64,000 nt of DNA from Megalopta genalis. Taxonomy: Eukaryota > Arthropoda > Insecta > Hymenoptera > Halictidae. A program made the position numbers and the translations under genes. Positions 1-12,345 of the stretch are shown piece by piece (position 1 is the first letter of the stretch; each line of letters begins with the position of its first letter). The notes below the pieces were generated by a model. That model made no database searches. It saw nothing but the letters and a program-made list of their open reading frames with translations, and was not told the origin of the DNA. The stretch spans positions 1,852,501-1,916,500 of the forward strand of contig NC_135030.1 of assembly GCF_051020955.1 (NCBI RefSeq), written 5' to 3'.

Positions 1-542
1 TTTTCTCGTGCCTGGCGCACGTGCAGAAATTCTCCAGGTCTATAAACCAATTCCGCTTCGAATGGAAATGCAGTGTAACGTAGTGGTAACAAACGATTCC
101 GCAAGCAACCGAGCATTGTTCTTTGAGATTCGCGAAAAAGCTGCATGCTACCGATTCCTTGTTTGCTCGGAACGATGTAGTTTGCCTCGGCTGCCTCTTT
201 TGTAAACCTCCTGCCCTCCCCCCTCCCCTCCCTGAAATACTCGAGTTTAGCTGCAGGGAAGCTAAAGGATTGTGTAATTCGTACAGCAAACAGCGGAAGG
301 CAGCTGTTGCGCGAACAAAAAGGTTAAGACATCTGGCTGCTGAAGTTGTTGCCGGTACGAGGCGATGGAATTAAGCTAAACTATTCTTTAAATGTAAATC
401 AAATCGTCGTTCTGCATCGATTGGTGCTCACTCGGCCGAAAGAAATTCGAGCACCGGCAGTTGACTTTGTCCTGTCAGGTGTCTAATGCAAGCGAATCTA
501 CGAGATAGAGATCGACGCCCTCGTATTGCACAGCGAGATAAT
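1..542. other. Unique intronic sequence, nothing recognised
   Basis: Mixed composition with a pyrimidine-rich stretch around 205-235. Short frames on both strands have no family resemblance. It lies on the downstream side of the dystrophin spectrin exon, but no continuation of the spectrin repeat was found. Confidence 0.5.
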
Positions 543-543
543 A

Positions 544-665
544 CGGTAAATTCTCCCCGAATTGCGCTCAGATTGTGCACGAAAAACGGACGATTTGGGA
601 ACAGGAGATACGATTACTCGAGCCTCGCGGCTCGTTTTTGCAATTGCCAATTGTCAACGGTTTCA
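544..665. mobile_element. MITE with CAGTAAATTCTC-type ends, left half only
   Basis: Begins CGGTAAATTCTCCCC and runs through GATACGATTACTCGAGCCTCGCGGCTCG into the centre, where it stops. It matches the left half of the complete copies at 966-1182 and 18901-19115. The right arm is missing. Confidence 0.65.
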
Positions 666-965
666 AATTAACGTGAAACAATGCCGGATTAGCTCGGCCA
701 GGTCTAGTTAAGTCACCGCACGGGCAAACATAAATAATTCTTCCGAAAGTCCGTGCAACGTCTAATTCCGACAAACCAAACATTCGGAACTACCGGCTGG
801 AAGCATGTTTAATGGCAACACCGAATGGCTTAACCCTTATCGCTCCAAGAATTTTGCGGAGTGATTTCTAGCCAGCTCCGGAAATAATTAAATTAGGTAT
901 TTTACTTGAAAATGACGGCAGATATTTCCGCAAGCACGCTGGCTTACAGTGAACTAAACGCGATA

Positions 966-1182
966 CAGTAACTTCTCCCCAATTTGCGTTCAGATTGCGC
1001 ACAATAGCGAACAATTTGGGAAGAGGAGATACGATTATTCGAGCCTTGCGTCTCGTTTTTATAGTTACCGATTGTCAACAACTATAGAAACGAGCTGCAA
1101 GGCTCGAATAATCGTATCTCCTCTTCCCAAATTGTTCGCTATTGTGCGCACAACCCGAGCGGGAATTAGAAAGAATTTACTG
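966..1182. mobile_element. Near-palindromic MITE, CAGTAAATTCTC family, complete
   Basis: The left arm (CAGTAACTTCTCCCC...) and right arm (...AAGAATTTACTG) are inverted copies for most of their length around a short AT centre. The arms include GAGGAGATACGATTATTCGA and its complement. TA precedes it and CA follows, consistent with a decayed TA target duplication of a Tc1/mariner-type element. No coding capacity. Confidence 0.8.
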
Positions 1183-4047
1183 CACACAGATGTAAGTAAA
1201 TACTTTATTACTCGTTCCTGATTAATGTAACATTTATGTTATTGAACTAATATTTACGTGCACACCTACGATTAACGCTAAAGCTGCCCAGCTCTGAAAG
1301 CAGCTAATTTTTTTAGCAGCTAATTTAAAAAAAAGGAGACCCTTCGCCATTTTTATCATAACGTTTGGCTGCATTAGGAACTGGATTAAGATTTTTATAA
1401 CTTCAGTCACTTTAAAACAAAAAATGTGAAACCGGTCGAAGTGACCACCATGGTAACTTTACCGTTAAATATGAAACATTACTCATATTTTAAGTTTATC
1501 TGTGCTTTAGCTGACTTTCCTACATTTTACACGCTTCTCTCTTTCCTTCTGATTTCCGTAATTATCATATTCAATAAGAGCCTTGCGATCTTTAACCGAA
1601 CAGTTAATAAACAATGTAAAAGATAAATAAAATAAGTAAAATATACTTATTTCGCTGAATAGCGTGACTCAATTTATTTGAATATCGCCTGCAGCGCTTC
1701 AACTTGATCGAATACGATACTTTATATTTCAAAAATCAGATTTCCACGAATTCCGGAAACAGCAAAAACGAGAGATCGAGTCTAAGAATAATTAGTTTCA
1801 TATAAAACTGTTAGCGAACTTCGACTGCTTTCGTCGAAGAAATAGGGTTTCGATATGTTGAAAAGAATTTAGCTTCAAGCATTAAACCGACCGCGACATT
1901 GCCTTCTGAAAGTCGACCTCCCGTCGAATGAATCCAGTTAAAGGGTGAAATCCTCCCCGGCGGCACGGCAGCAGGAGGCGAACTCGAAACTTTTGCCAGC
2001 CGTATAACATATCGGCGGTATCGGTGTTTCTGGGCTCGTTGAAATCGGTGCCAGAAACGATCGTCGGTCGAATTATCGGGATCAGCATTCCGGCGGTATT
2101 TGTGGGCTGATTGCGGGCCGGCGTGCAACGGTTCGCGAACCGCTGCAAGAGGGAAGATTCGCTTGCCGCCGATAAATATGGCGGACGTTCGGATAAATCG
2201 AGGGGGAGAGAGAAAGGGAACGCAGGAACGTAGGAGAGAAAAAAAAGAACCGAGGCGATCCTTTTTTTTTCGAACGGGACAAGAGGAAACGGCGAATGGG
2301 TGGGACGAGAAAGGGGAGACGTTTCCGGTTGCATCGCGTCACTCCCGGCGTCGAATACGCTTCCGGTGATCAAGCTCCGCAGGGTTGGCTCGAAGCCGGC
2401 CGGCTCGGACTAATTAATGGAGACTGATTGCTCGACTCTGTCCGGGTTAACCCGGTGCTGACTTCGCTTTATCGGCGCTATTTAAATTTTCGAGTCCTTC
2501 CCGGAACCGCTGAATGACTCCAACCCTTTATGAGAACACTTTGAGCCACGGAGATTGAAATTAATTCCACTGGATGAGGGCTGGTCCCGTTATCGGAATT
2601 ACCGGAACAGTTTCCACGGTACGCGCACCCCGTCGACGGACAGACAGAATTCATAGCGGCAACCTAACGTTCCGTTAGGTTTCTCGCTTATCAATAGAGC
2701 CCGGCTTTGATGTATTTATGAAAACACAAGCGATTTAAATGCAACACGGTAGCGACATTTGGAGAACTTCCAAATGTTGTTACGTTTCTTCGAACTCGTT
2801 AGAATTGTTAGGACGAGAAGCGAATGTGTGTGTAGCTCTTGCATCTTTCATTTAGCGCAGACAGCTTTTATTTTGTATAAAAATCCGCAGTCTGCTTGCT
2901 GAAGTACTTTAAATCAGGGATCCAAGATACCAGATACGCGAGAAATCTTTGCGAAAATATCAGTGACGTGTCGAGCTATTAATTGCAAAGTGTATAGTAA
3001 TAATATCGACGCGTTTGCAACTAGCGACAGTTAAATTCGTTTTGTAAAGATTGCTACTGGAAATCATCGCTAGTCTAAGTTGTCGTATATGTACATAGTT
3101 ACAATTTGATCAAATAGAAAGGAACGTTTAAAGTAGCCTTGCCATACTTTCACAAGGGAGCCAAAATAACAAATACGCGAAAAATTGTTGTGAGAAGAAT
3201 CGGTAACGGTATCGCGTTGCATTATAACGACTCCGTTCCGAGATGAAGATTTAACATACGTTTTATTAAGCGTGAATGTTAGTAATTTCTTCTATAAGTC
3301 TAGACAAAATTTTGGCATTTCTGTTATCGAAATCTAGAAAAATACAAATTTCTGCGTTCTATTAGAGGATTTATGAAGAACGAAGAAGTGCCGTGAAAGA
3401 AATCGTAGTGCAAGAGATTAATGAAACCATGGCGAGTTCGAAAGGAATTTCATAACGTTTGTTACCACCTAGACTTGATCATTTTTTATCTGGCATTTAA
3501 TCCTCCTTGAAACAAGGTTTAAACGTACTGTAGAGCGGTCGCCTTATTTACGAGACAAATTCCCGGAGGACTCCGCGAAAACCTTACGTCGCCGAAGGTT
3601 TATGAAACCGTGCTCTCTTTGCGTTCTCTAATATCTCTGGAGAGAGTACACAAACTAGATATCAATGAGGAAGTCCCGGGTATTCTCTAATAAAATATAA
3701 ACGTTCACGGAGCAGTTTCGTGTCTCGGGCATTTGGATATTACGAGGACGACGAAATGGTTTCTTGGATGCTAAAACAAACCTGCTAGGTTTGCGCAAAC
3801 TGTAGTCGAGCTTTTATTAATTTCTTGATGTGACTGGGGTCTCTTGAGAAAGCATACGCCGTACACACGAATATCAAGTTCTCTCGAAATTATTTCAGAG
3901 CAACCGTATTTTGTGTTCCGTTGTTTGTCCATTCGCAGCTGTTCTATCTCAGTGGTTTGTTTGCGGGGTCTTACAGTTCTTATAAAAATTAAAAAAAGAA
4001 AATAGACTTCAGGGTTTAACGAAGTTCTATCCTTTCTTGTACTCAAA
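1183..4047. other. Unique intronic sequence with a GC-rich block, no gene recognised
   Basis: The block at about 1900-2650 is CpG-rich and carries overlapping open frames on both strands (up to 163 codons on minus), none resembling a known family. These are best explained by low stop frequency in GC-rich DNA. A degenerate dispersed motif (ATAAAAATCCGCAGTCT) lies near 2878; similar motifs recur near 11118, 19186 and 53828. The rest is AT-rich and featureless. Confidence 0.5.
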
Positions 4048-4049
4048 TA

Positions 4050-4110
4050 TTAGGTCTACCGGAAAGTTCTGTCCGTTTTTCAATTGAAATATAACACAAT
4101 TTTCATACAT
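4050..4110 (+). mobile_element. Left end of a mariner-type element (TTAGGTCTACCGG terminus)
   Basis: TA is followed by TTAGGTCTACCGGAAAGTTC and then TGTCCG, the same terminus as the complete element at 60569-60810. The following stretch ACATTTAATAATATTTAT also matches the copy near 51225. No matching right terminus was found nearby; the element runs into a minisatellite. Confidence 0.75.
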
Positions 4111-4149
4111 TTAATAATATTTATTGTAGAATATACTTTCATATATATA

Positions 4150-4500
4150 TATTAGAATATACTTTGAATATTAGAATATAGAATTTGAATATTAGAATAT
4201 ACTTTGAATATTAGAATATAGAATTTGAATATTAGAATATAGAATTTGAATATTAGAATATACTTTGAATATTAGAATATACTTTGAATATTAGAATATA
4301 GAATTTGAATATTAGAATATACTTTGAATATTAGAATATACTTTGAATATTAGAATATAGAATTTGAATATTAGAATATACTTTGAATATTAGAATATAG
4401 AATTTGAATATTAGAATATACTTTGAATATTAGAATATAGAATTTGAATATTAGAATAATACTTTGATATTAGAATATATTATATATATAGAATATACTT
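4150..4500. repeat. Minisatellite of two alternating monomers (19 and 21 bp)
   Basis: Unit A (ATTAGAATATACTTTGAAT, 19 bp) and unit B (21 bp, with TATAGAATTTGAAT instead of TATACTTTGAAT) follow in the order A B A B B A A B A A B A B A B, then decay. The array begins about 100 bp inside a mariner-type left end, whose sequence ATTGTAGAATATAC may have been the seed. Confidence 0.9.
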
Positions 4501-6972
4501 TGCCATTTTTTAAAATTTACTAATCTGCATTGTTTCTACAGTTCAACCTGAAAAGCGGACTTTTTACATTCACGTTGAACACGATTGTTTATACTTCACA
4601 ATTCAGGCAATACGACAATTAACAGGCTGTAGTAAAGGTACAGTAGTATTGATATTGCGCAGATTAACTGTAACAATTAGAAAAACATGCTGTGAAAATA
4701 TTTGTGAAAGTATTGGAAATAGTTAATTACTGGGACAACAAACTCCTGAAATTATTTCATGTTTATTATGGTACTCGATAGACGATTTATGGTGTTCTTC
4801 TTTTGTTTAAAATGTTTCTATTTGAACTATTAATTTTCTTGAATTTCATCGTACATTTTAAAGTATTTATGAGAATTAAAGTAAGTGGCGGCAACGAGAA
4901 GAGACGAGAATTATTTTGTATAATGTTTGGCGAGAGTAAGAGCCCAATTGCGTGGTATAAATTATCTAATAGTTCTGCAGGATGGATAGGAAACGGGACG
5001 GCCGGTAAACATGGTGCTAAAATCAAACAGGAGTTATCGAAGTAGCAGTATTAGCAGCCAACTCAGGCTCGTCCCAGGCAAACGTGTATGCTATAAACAC
5101 ATGGCAGTCTAAAACTCCATAAGAAGATTAAGAAAGTTTAAATGGCGAGTTGAAGTCTCGGAGGAGCCATCAAACTTTTCAAATGAATGATAATCAAACT
5201 ATATTCGTTACAAACAAAATTTCAATGACGTTCTGTTCTTTATTGTATTTATCAAGGTGTAAAAATGTTACTATTCGAAGAAAAATTGTGGGAGACATAG
5301 AAACTACGAATGTTGGTAATTACACGTTTTTTTTTACGTTACATCATGAAGATAATGATTGATGGATATGGCGGAAAAGAACGAATTCATTAGTTCAAAA
5401 TACTTTGATTAGCGTGTCATTACAGTTCTTTAAACTTCTGTAATATTGAAAATTTTGCGAATTTGTAAATAGAAGAAATGTTGATGCGGGATGGAAACAT
5501 ATTTTTTACCAATATGATGAGCAGTGCCAGAAAAAAATCGCGCTCGCCAGCAGATGGATACTGGGTGACTAAATAATGAGGGAAATACAAGCTAATTTTT
5601 CATTTATATATTATTATAACTTTACGTATTATTATAACTTTTTCACATAAACGCGTTGGTTTCTTAAAATTAAATGTACGTTACTATCGCCCCAAGCGAT
5701 ATTACAACCGACCCCGCGGGTTGGGGACGCTTGTAACACATTTTCTCCGCTTTTTACTAATAACTTGGATATTCCACGATGTTTAACAAACAAAATAGCT
5801 ACGCTACAGCAATCTTAGATACCAGAATCGTCGCCGTAAATTCAATGGTTCTTGCGCGATCGTATTTTCACGTAGAAATGTTACAATCGCGACCCGTCTC
5901 CCCTAAATCATGCCGAAACGAAATGCGTTGTCAGAGCGCACCCGATACAGTGCAGCGAAGAGTTGATCACTCGATTTTTCGTAGACAGGTGAGAATGATT
6001 CGAACGCTGGATCGCTAGGAAAACCGTGAAAATGTTTCTACGTAAAGGAAACAAATGGTCTACGTAAAAATCCACTTCGGCGGTTAAGTGTTAATTTTAC
6101 GGCATCGTGTTCGCCCGACGCAAAAGGGACAAATAGAATCGGGAAAGCTGAGAGAAGGATGGGTGTTAAACAACGAAACCCGGGGGTCGGGCGTCCCGGC
6201 GAGCGACATGAAAAATGGAGGATCCAGGCGGCACGTGTTATCAGGTAGCCATGAAACAGTTAAAAGCTCAGCCTGACAAGACCGAAACGCGAGCCTCGTC
6301 GATGTCGAGCGGTTACTCCCATCGAAATTTCCCTTCGGCTACCGTCAAAGCGTTTAACTTCCGGTTGCAAAATTTCCGCGAGAGTTTCACCTGCCGCGTA
6401 TTCGCATAGTTGGTCCCGGCCGAAGTTTATACCGCCCCTCCCCTCCTCCACCCCGCTCCGGCCGAAGTCGGGAATTAACATCGCTGTAAAGTTCCCACAG
6501 GAGAATCCGATTACGCGGTCGCAGGTAGCGTCGCTAGGATTCCCGTCGGAGGCCATCCGAAAATATAGTACGGTATAGAATGTGTATAGCACAAGGAACG
6601 CCGCGCCGCGTAATCGAGCCGAGAAGCGCGCGTCGCCTCGCGTCGCGTCGCCCGTGAGAATCTTTTTATTTCCGAGTCGCGCGAGGAACACGATAAAACC
6701 GCGCGCAACTCGTGCGTGGCATACTTGGCACAGACGACAGAAACAAGAATTCGCAATTTCCACGGAGAAAAATTTCAATATGGCCGCGAGGTAATCCGTG
6801 GCCATACGTGCGACTCGATAGCTCAGTAGGACGGTGACGGGGGTGGCAGCGCGACAAAGATTTCTCGGTACGCGTTCAGACCCGAGGCTGTAACAGTTCT
6901 CGAAATAAAGTTCTAGCAACGTTTCCGTAACAGTTCTCACTTGACCCATTTGCATCATAAGCGTATACAAGC
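4501..6972. other. Unique sequence, no gene recognised; CpG-rich from about 5680
   Basis: From 4500 to 5680 the sequence is AT-rich with short frames of no recognisable family. From 6100 to 6900 it is CpG-rich, and an open frame of 254 codons crosses on the minus strand (6260-7024), starting inside the neighbouring fold-back element. Its composition is arginine- and cysteine-rich without domains, so I read it as chance. Confidence 0.45.
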
Positions 6973-7317
6973 AAAAATGTCTCGGAATCCGAAAGTAGCG
7001 GGTTCCTCGGGTCATTCGAAGCAACTTTTTCCTTTACAAAAATTTTCTCCGAGGCGCCGTTAACGAGTTATCAACGAAAAACAGTGACCAATGAGAGGCG
7101 AGCTCGGCTGGCGCGAGGCGACCGAGCCAATGAGCGGAACTGAGCTTCGCGCGCTGGGACGCCTCGCGTCGGCCGTACTCGATTCTTATTGGTCACTGTT
7201 TTTCGTTAATAACTCGTTAACGGCGCCTCGGAAAACATTTTTGTAAAGGAAGAAGTTGCTTCGAATGATCCGAGGAACCCGCCATTTCCGGACTGCGAGA
7301 CATTTTTGGGACACTCC
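6973..7317. mobile_element. Fold-back MITE, CAGGGTGTCCC family, outer ends decayed
   Basis: The arms are long inverted repeats: AAAAATGTCTCGGAATCCGA at the left and its near complement ending GACATTTTTGGGACACTCC at the right. The centre contains CCAATGAG motifs in both orientations. It matches the complete copies at 24267-24641 and 53275-53639. This copy is part of a larger block repeated in inverted orientation near 48 kb. Confidence 0.85.
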
Positions 7318-7672
7318 AAAGAGAAACAACAACATCGCAGGAATCTCGAACAACATCAACTTGTGCAATAAATTGTTGGAATTTCTTAAGTCTGTTGAAA
7401 TGCTTCATCGAATCTAGTATCGAATTACTGTAAATTAAGTGACCATTGTAACTATGTGGTTTCTAGTGACTCTCGAGTTGATGCAACTTCAAAAAATAAC
7501 TACAAAAAAATAATAATGATATCTTTAGAAAAGTAACTTCCATACCTGAGTCTACAACCAAAATTTAAACGGTTGCAATATGTTGCAAATTTAAGCAAAA
7601 AGGAGTGAACACAGCTATTTTAATAAGTGAATCGTAAGAAAATTCGGCGGATAATATTATTGGAAACCCGAT

Positions 7673-7673
<1 letters not shown>

Positions 7674-7718
<45 letters not shown>
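7674..7718. repeat. (CT)n microsatellite
   Basis: About 22 uninterrupted CT dinucleotides inside the inverted-pair block. Confidence 0.98.
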
Positions 7719-7719
<1 letters not shown>

Positions 7720-7832
7720 TCCCATTATTATAAACTGACCACTTCCGGAAGGATTTAATTCTACCATCCGTTTTTTTTTCGACAGCCTCTCCGTGAAACG
7801 TGAATCGTGAATCGATTAAAGGAGACGGGAAT

Positions 7833-8637
7833 AATAAATGAACAGCCACTCGGTAGAGTTACGGTTTCCTCTCTGTCTCTATGCGGCGTTTCTGTATATC
7901 AGATCACTCGGTTGGTAATTTTTCATCTAAAAATTTCAAAGAACCAGCAACCGTCCCTTTTCACGTTACTTCGAAAATTCAGAGATGAATAGGGTTCTTT
8001 TTTCAGGGCAAACGTTGAAAAACGAGCGCGGCAATTTTTTATACACGATTTTCGAAGCCTCGACGGTAGCCTTTTTGCTTCTTCGATGCGAGTAGTAATC
8101 GGAATAAAATATCGTGGGACGCGTAGTCTTTGACGATAAGCTTTGAAAATAATTCCTTTCCGATGACTCGCAATTATAGTAATTAGTAAGGGGAAGATCA
8201 CGCGAATTTTTACGTTCATAGGTACTTGCATTTCATAAAACTGAAATTCAAAGAGATTCTCTTTTCTTCGCCGTACTTTCTACAAATTAAAAGTAAAAGG
8301 AAACTTTGTTAAATTAAGAAATTATTATATTCTCTAAATGCATAAACTTTTGTAATCTAGTGACAATGGTTTGGGCATATGATGCGCACTGTAAGCGTTG
8401 TACTGTCTCCGAATCTCTTTTGTACCATTTCTGTTACGTATACTGTTCACAATATTACATACACTATATGTTTAATGATGTCATTATATCAAGTTTTTGC
8501 ACTCGGAGCTATTTTAACTGGAAAATTATGATATCTCTTCCAATGTATAGTGTTCTGATTTTGTAATAAATTTGTATTATGCGTATGTAAAGGGCTTCTT
8601 TGCTCACACATATTTATTATATTTAACGACTCTTTAA
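7833..8637. other. Unique AT-rich sequence, nothing recognised
   Basis: Only short, unrelated frames. No repeats beyond local AT richness until the TTAA-flanked ends that begin at 8638. Confidence 0.5.
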
Positions 8638-9002
8638 CCAGTTAGCTGTTGCAATCTTTTTAAAAATTGTACAAGTTATTGTAATTATACTGTATATATT
8701 TGATTTTCTTTATATTTTGTTTAAATACAATAAAATTCTATAAAATATATAATATAATAAAGAATGTCAAAATATGTATCTTTTTGTTTTTCCTTAACCA
8801 GTTAACTGTTTTTGATCAGTATGCTCGTCGTGACGAAATGACAATATTTTGTGTTACGACCAAAATTTTATTATTTTAATAATTATATAATTATATATTA
8901 TATTATATTAATTATATATTATTTTATATTAATTCATTATTTTAATTTTTATTAATTATATATTAATTATATTATTTTGTGTTGCCAAAACCGACTAACT
9001 GC
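8638..9002. mobile_element. Possible piggyBac-type termini (TTAACCAGTTA), weak
   Basis: TTAA followed by CCAGTTAGCTG occurs at 8634, and TTAA followed by CCAGTTAACTG at 8794. The latter is opposed by CTAACTGC then TTAA at 9003. The shared terminus is only about 6-8 bases, so the call is tentative. The interior at 8880-8980 is an imperfect AT repeat. Confidence 0.3.
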
Positions 9003-9838
9003 TTAAATATAAATCAATGTAATCGTGAAAAACTACTTGAAAAAATGCTATAGCAATTTTCTGTGGTACCTCAGAATCACCAATTACATGCAAAGGTTAA
9101 AATGTCCTCTTAGTGATAAATAATGAATTGGTAATCAGTATCACCAAAGGAAACTAGTCGAAATTGTTAGTCCCACCAGAGAGCCATTATACTCGTGAAT
9201 TAACATTACCGCGCGACAAAGTTTAAAGATCTTGTTATCAAATTGCGTAACTCGAAAATCAACATGTGTTGACATTCACAACTTCGTAAGCAGGTTAGAG
9301 TAGAGTTAGCCGAGTCCGAAACGGTGTACAATTGTACGGTTTCTGAGTTGCAGATATGAAATTACACAACTCGAATTATAGCATTTGGTAGCAATCCACA
9401 CCGAATTACAAAGCATGTATAGTTATCGCTGTCGAACCACGCAATTCACGAATAACTCAATTTCATGTGATCCTAGAGTCTCGATAGTTGAACCTTAACA
9501 GCAAAGAGTTTCCGATATTGACACGTTTACTACTGGCGTTACACGTGTGTAACGACTGCAATTTTATTTTTCACGTGAAACTTAAATCAGTTTCGTAAAG
9601 ATTGCTGTTTAACATCATCGATAATCTTGGAATCGTCATGCACATATAAGATGATCGAAATAACAGTGCTGTAATTTACATTTTTCTCACTGTGAGAAAC
9701 AAGAAGTGTTATTGTTTATTAATATGTGTATTGTTTACCGATCAAATTTATCGTTAAGATGATTTAAGGTTAAGTGAATTTATAATAACGTTATAATTAA
9801 TTTCACTTGTCATTTTGACACTTTGGTATGCATAGATT
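9003..9838. other. Unique sequence, nothing recognised
   Basis: No open frame or repeat of note. Confidence 0.5.
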
Positions 9839-9950
9839 AAATTTTAAGATATAAGTCTCATATATATCTTAGACTTATATATAATTATATATATTAGATA
9901 TTTATATATGTAAGTCTAAGATATATATGAGACTTATATCTTAAAATTTA
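9839..9950. repeat. Long AT-rich hairpin
   Basis: AAATTTTAAGATATAAGTCT and its following 23 bases are matched in inverted orientation by the arm ending GACTTATATCTTAAAATTT, with a 25-base loop. A partial third arm (AAATTTTAAGATATATATATG) occurs at 10047. Flanking sequence to 10085 is AT microsatellite. Confidence 0.85.
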
Positions 9951-10085
9951 TATATATAATAACATAAATATATTTATATTATTATATATATATATTAAAT
10001 ACATTTATATTATTATATTTATATAAATATATTTATATTATTATATATATAAATTTTAAGATATATATATGTCTCAACTTAAGAC

Positions 10086-10961
10086 TCATTATATTTTCAT
10101 TAGGAACATGAATTAAAAGTAATTTAAAAAATTGTTGTGAAAGAATACAGTAACAAAATCGTGTCTATTATTCAAAGCGAAGCTATTCATTGTGCAACAC
10201 AAAAGAAACTGTTTGAAAAACCATATGATTAAAGGATTTCAATTTTTTTGCTTAAAAATAACGCAATATCTGAAAATCTTTTTTTGTTGTTGTCAATAAT
10301 TATTATCGATGACGAAAATTCTATTTCAATTGTTTACAATCGACGACTAGATTGCGGATCATCGTGCAAAATACAAAATGGTCTAATATATTCTTGAGAC
10401 ACCTAAGTTTAGATGAAAATGTCTTTTCTTATGCTTTTAATAATTGCAATAAGTTGAAAATAATGTTCTTTAAATTCTTGTAACGTTTTTTTTCCAGTTT
10501 TGTATTTGACCTATTCTTTTTTTGCCGTAAACGCATAGTTACGACTAATTTGCGAATTTTGTGCAAAATAAAAATTGTATATCGTCGTTGCGACAAACAG
10601 AAGTTAAATAAAAATTTATTTTCATTTTTAATCATTGTTACAGCTTGAGAATAATCCAACGGCATCATTAAATTTATCGCCTGCATCTACTGCATCGAAT
10701 TTCACCTACCTCATTATTGCCATAAATGCATAATATTCGCAGTTTAATTATGACCAACTAAAACATTCCGTCGTTAGTCATGATTAGACCGCGGACCTTT
10801 ATGCAAAATAAAATGTACATGCACTAGTTGTAAGAAACGAGAACTGCGTACATATTTATTCTCGTCTTGAATAATTTTAATAAATTATACGTAATGTAAT
10901 CAAGCGATTAAATTGTTCTAATAACGTCATTGCTTTTTATTTTAGCTGTTATCTATATGTA

Positions 10962-10965
<4 letters not shown>
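10086..10965. other. Degenerate repeat containing three copies of a GCGGACCTTTATGCAAAATAAA-like motif
   Basis: Related motifs lie near 10355, 10552 and 10790, spaced about 200-240 bp, each followed by AT-rich sequence. Similar single copies lie near 24858 and 63140. This looks like an old dispersed repeat that was locally duplicated; no class can be assigned. Confidence 0.35.
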
Positions 10966-11059
<94 letters not shown>

Positions 11060-11096
11060 TATGCATATAGATAGATAGATAGATATATGCATATCT
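10966..11096. repeat. (TA)n followed by (GATA)n microsatellite
   Basis: About 25 TA units, then GATA tetranucleotides interrupted by ATATGCATAT. Confidence 0.97.
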
Positions 11097-12035
11097 ATTA
11101 TGCATCTATAATGCATAAAATCCGCAGTCTACTAACGATCAAGAGGACTACAAACAACGAATTTCAATCATATAAAATTATCACTTCTAACTTAAAAACA
11201 TTTGAAAGAAGATTTTCACTGTCCGGTGTCTTTATGTCAAAAAGGACATTCTTTTTTACTCACTTATTGATTTACTGATTTATTCAAACTATTATACAAA
11301 TAATTAATTTATGCTTCAAACCTTCTTTCCATTGTCGCGATTCTTGCAGAAATGCGCAACTGGAATTTGGTATTATCGAATCGTAAAACGCGGCGTAGAA
11401 TGTACTAGATCAAAAGATGGTTGTAGAAAGCATCGTCGATCAGACATCGTATATCTAGATAGATTTTCAAATTTTACATGGAAATATAGGTTGTGTAATC
11501 CGACGAGAGAGTTCTGTATGATGACAGTGGAGGTTCCCCATTGCATCGCAGTCAAAGCAGCTTTGCCAATTTCCTCTCAAAGTTTCAGGGGAAATCCCAC
11601 GCGGATATATCGCGTGCCGCTGATAGAAATGTTGGAAATCTGGTCGGCACCGGTGAAAGATTTCTCGAGGCTTTTTCACCGCTGTCTGTTTTCCCGGCAA
11701 CAATTTCTGCTTACGAAGGCATATTGCCGCGACGCATAACTGTTACGCTATCAAAGGAGATTGGCGCGCCGAGAATTTCCGGGTTCATAGTTAACCTACT
11801 GTGTGTGCACACCGGCTGTCCCCCGTCCGACCGGCAAATCTTTGGAATTGTTCGCGCGTCAAAAGCCATTGGGGGGGCTGACAACGTTGTTGCGAGAATA
11901 ATTCATGGTTTGTTCCCCGCGACGATTTTCGGATGTGTTTTTCCGAAATTTCCGAAAAATTCTCGTTTCATCAAGTTTTATCTGTGCCAAGGTATATCGA
12001 TAAAAACTTGTGAAACGACGATTTTAAAATTGATA
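11097..12035. other. Unique sequence with moderate GC, no gene recognised
   Basis: Overlapping plus-strand frames of 142 and 179 codons (11311-11739 and 11541-12080) have no recognisable domain or splice context. The second ends in a microsatellite, so they are not called. Confidence 0.45.
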
Positions 12036-12345
12036 ATTCATATTGATAATAATAATAGTATATATTATCTTTATGTATAGTAATACATAATAATAGTAAT
12101 AATAATATATAATAATATAGTATATGTAATATATACTATATTATATTATAGTATATTAAAATAATACTAAATTATATACTATATTATTATAGTATATTAT
12201 ATATAGTATATATAATATATAATATTTGTATATTATAATACATAATAATAGTAATAATAATAATAAATATAATAATAATAATAATAATAATACATAATAA
12301 TAGTATATATTATCATTATCAATCATATTGATAATAATAATTGAT
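12036..12345. repeat. Compound AT microsatellite (AAT and TATA tracts)
   Basis: Irregular (TAA)n and (TA)n tracts with short inverted segments such as ATTGATAATAAT. Confidence 0.95.

Larger units (their letters stand above)
6973..7832 (+). repeat. Copy 1 of an approximately 0.8-kb inverted pair (partner at 47372-48172)
   Basis: This block contains the fold-back element, a stretch with GAAACAACAACATCGCAGG, a stretch ending near CATACCTGAGTCTACAACC, a CT microsatellite and CCGGAAGGATTT. The same modules occur in reverse order and complement at 47.4-48.2 kb. The microsatellite is CT here and GA there, as expected for an inverted copy, and differs in length. Confidence 0.85.

Noticed and set aside
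1882..2373. 163-codon minus-strand frame
   Set aside because: Low stop frequency in CpG-rich DNA, overlapping frames on both strands, no resemblance to the next dystrophin spectrin segment.
6260..7024. 254-codon minus-strand open frame
   Set aside because: Starts inside a fold-back MITE, crosses CpG-rich DNA, has no recognisable domain, and other frames are also open there.
11311..12080. Two overlapping plus-strand frames of 142 and 179 codons
   Set aside because: Different frames over the same bases, no domains, and one terminates in an AT microsatellite.
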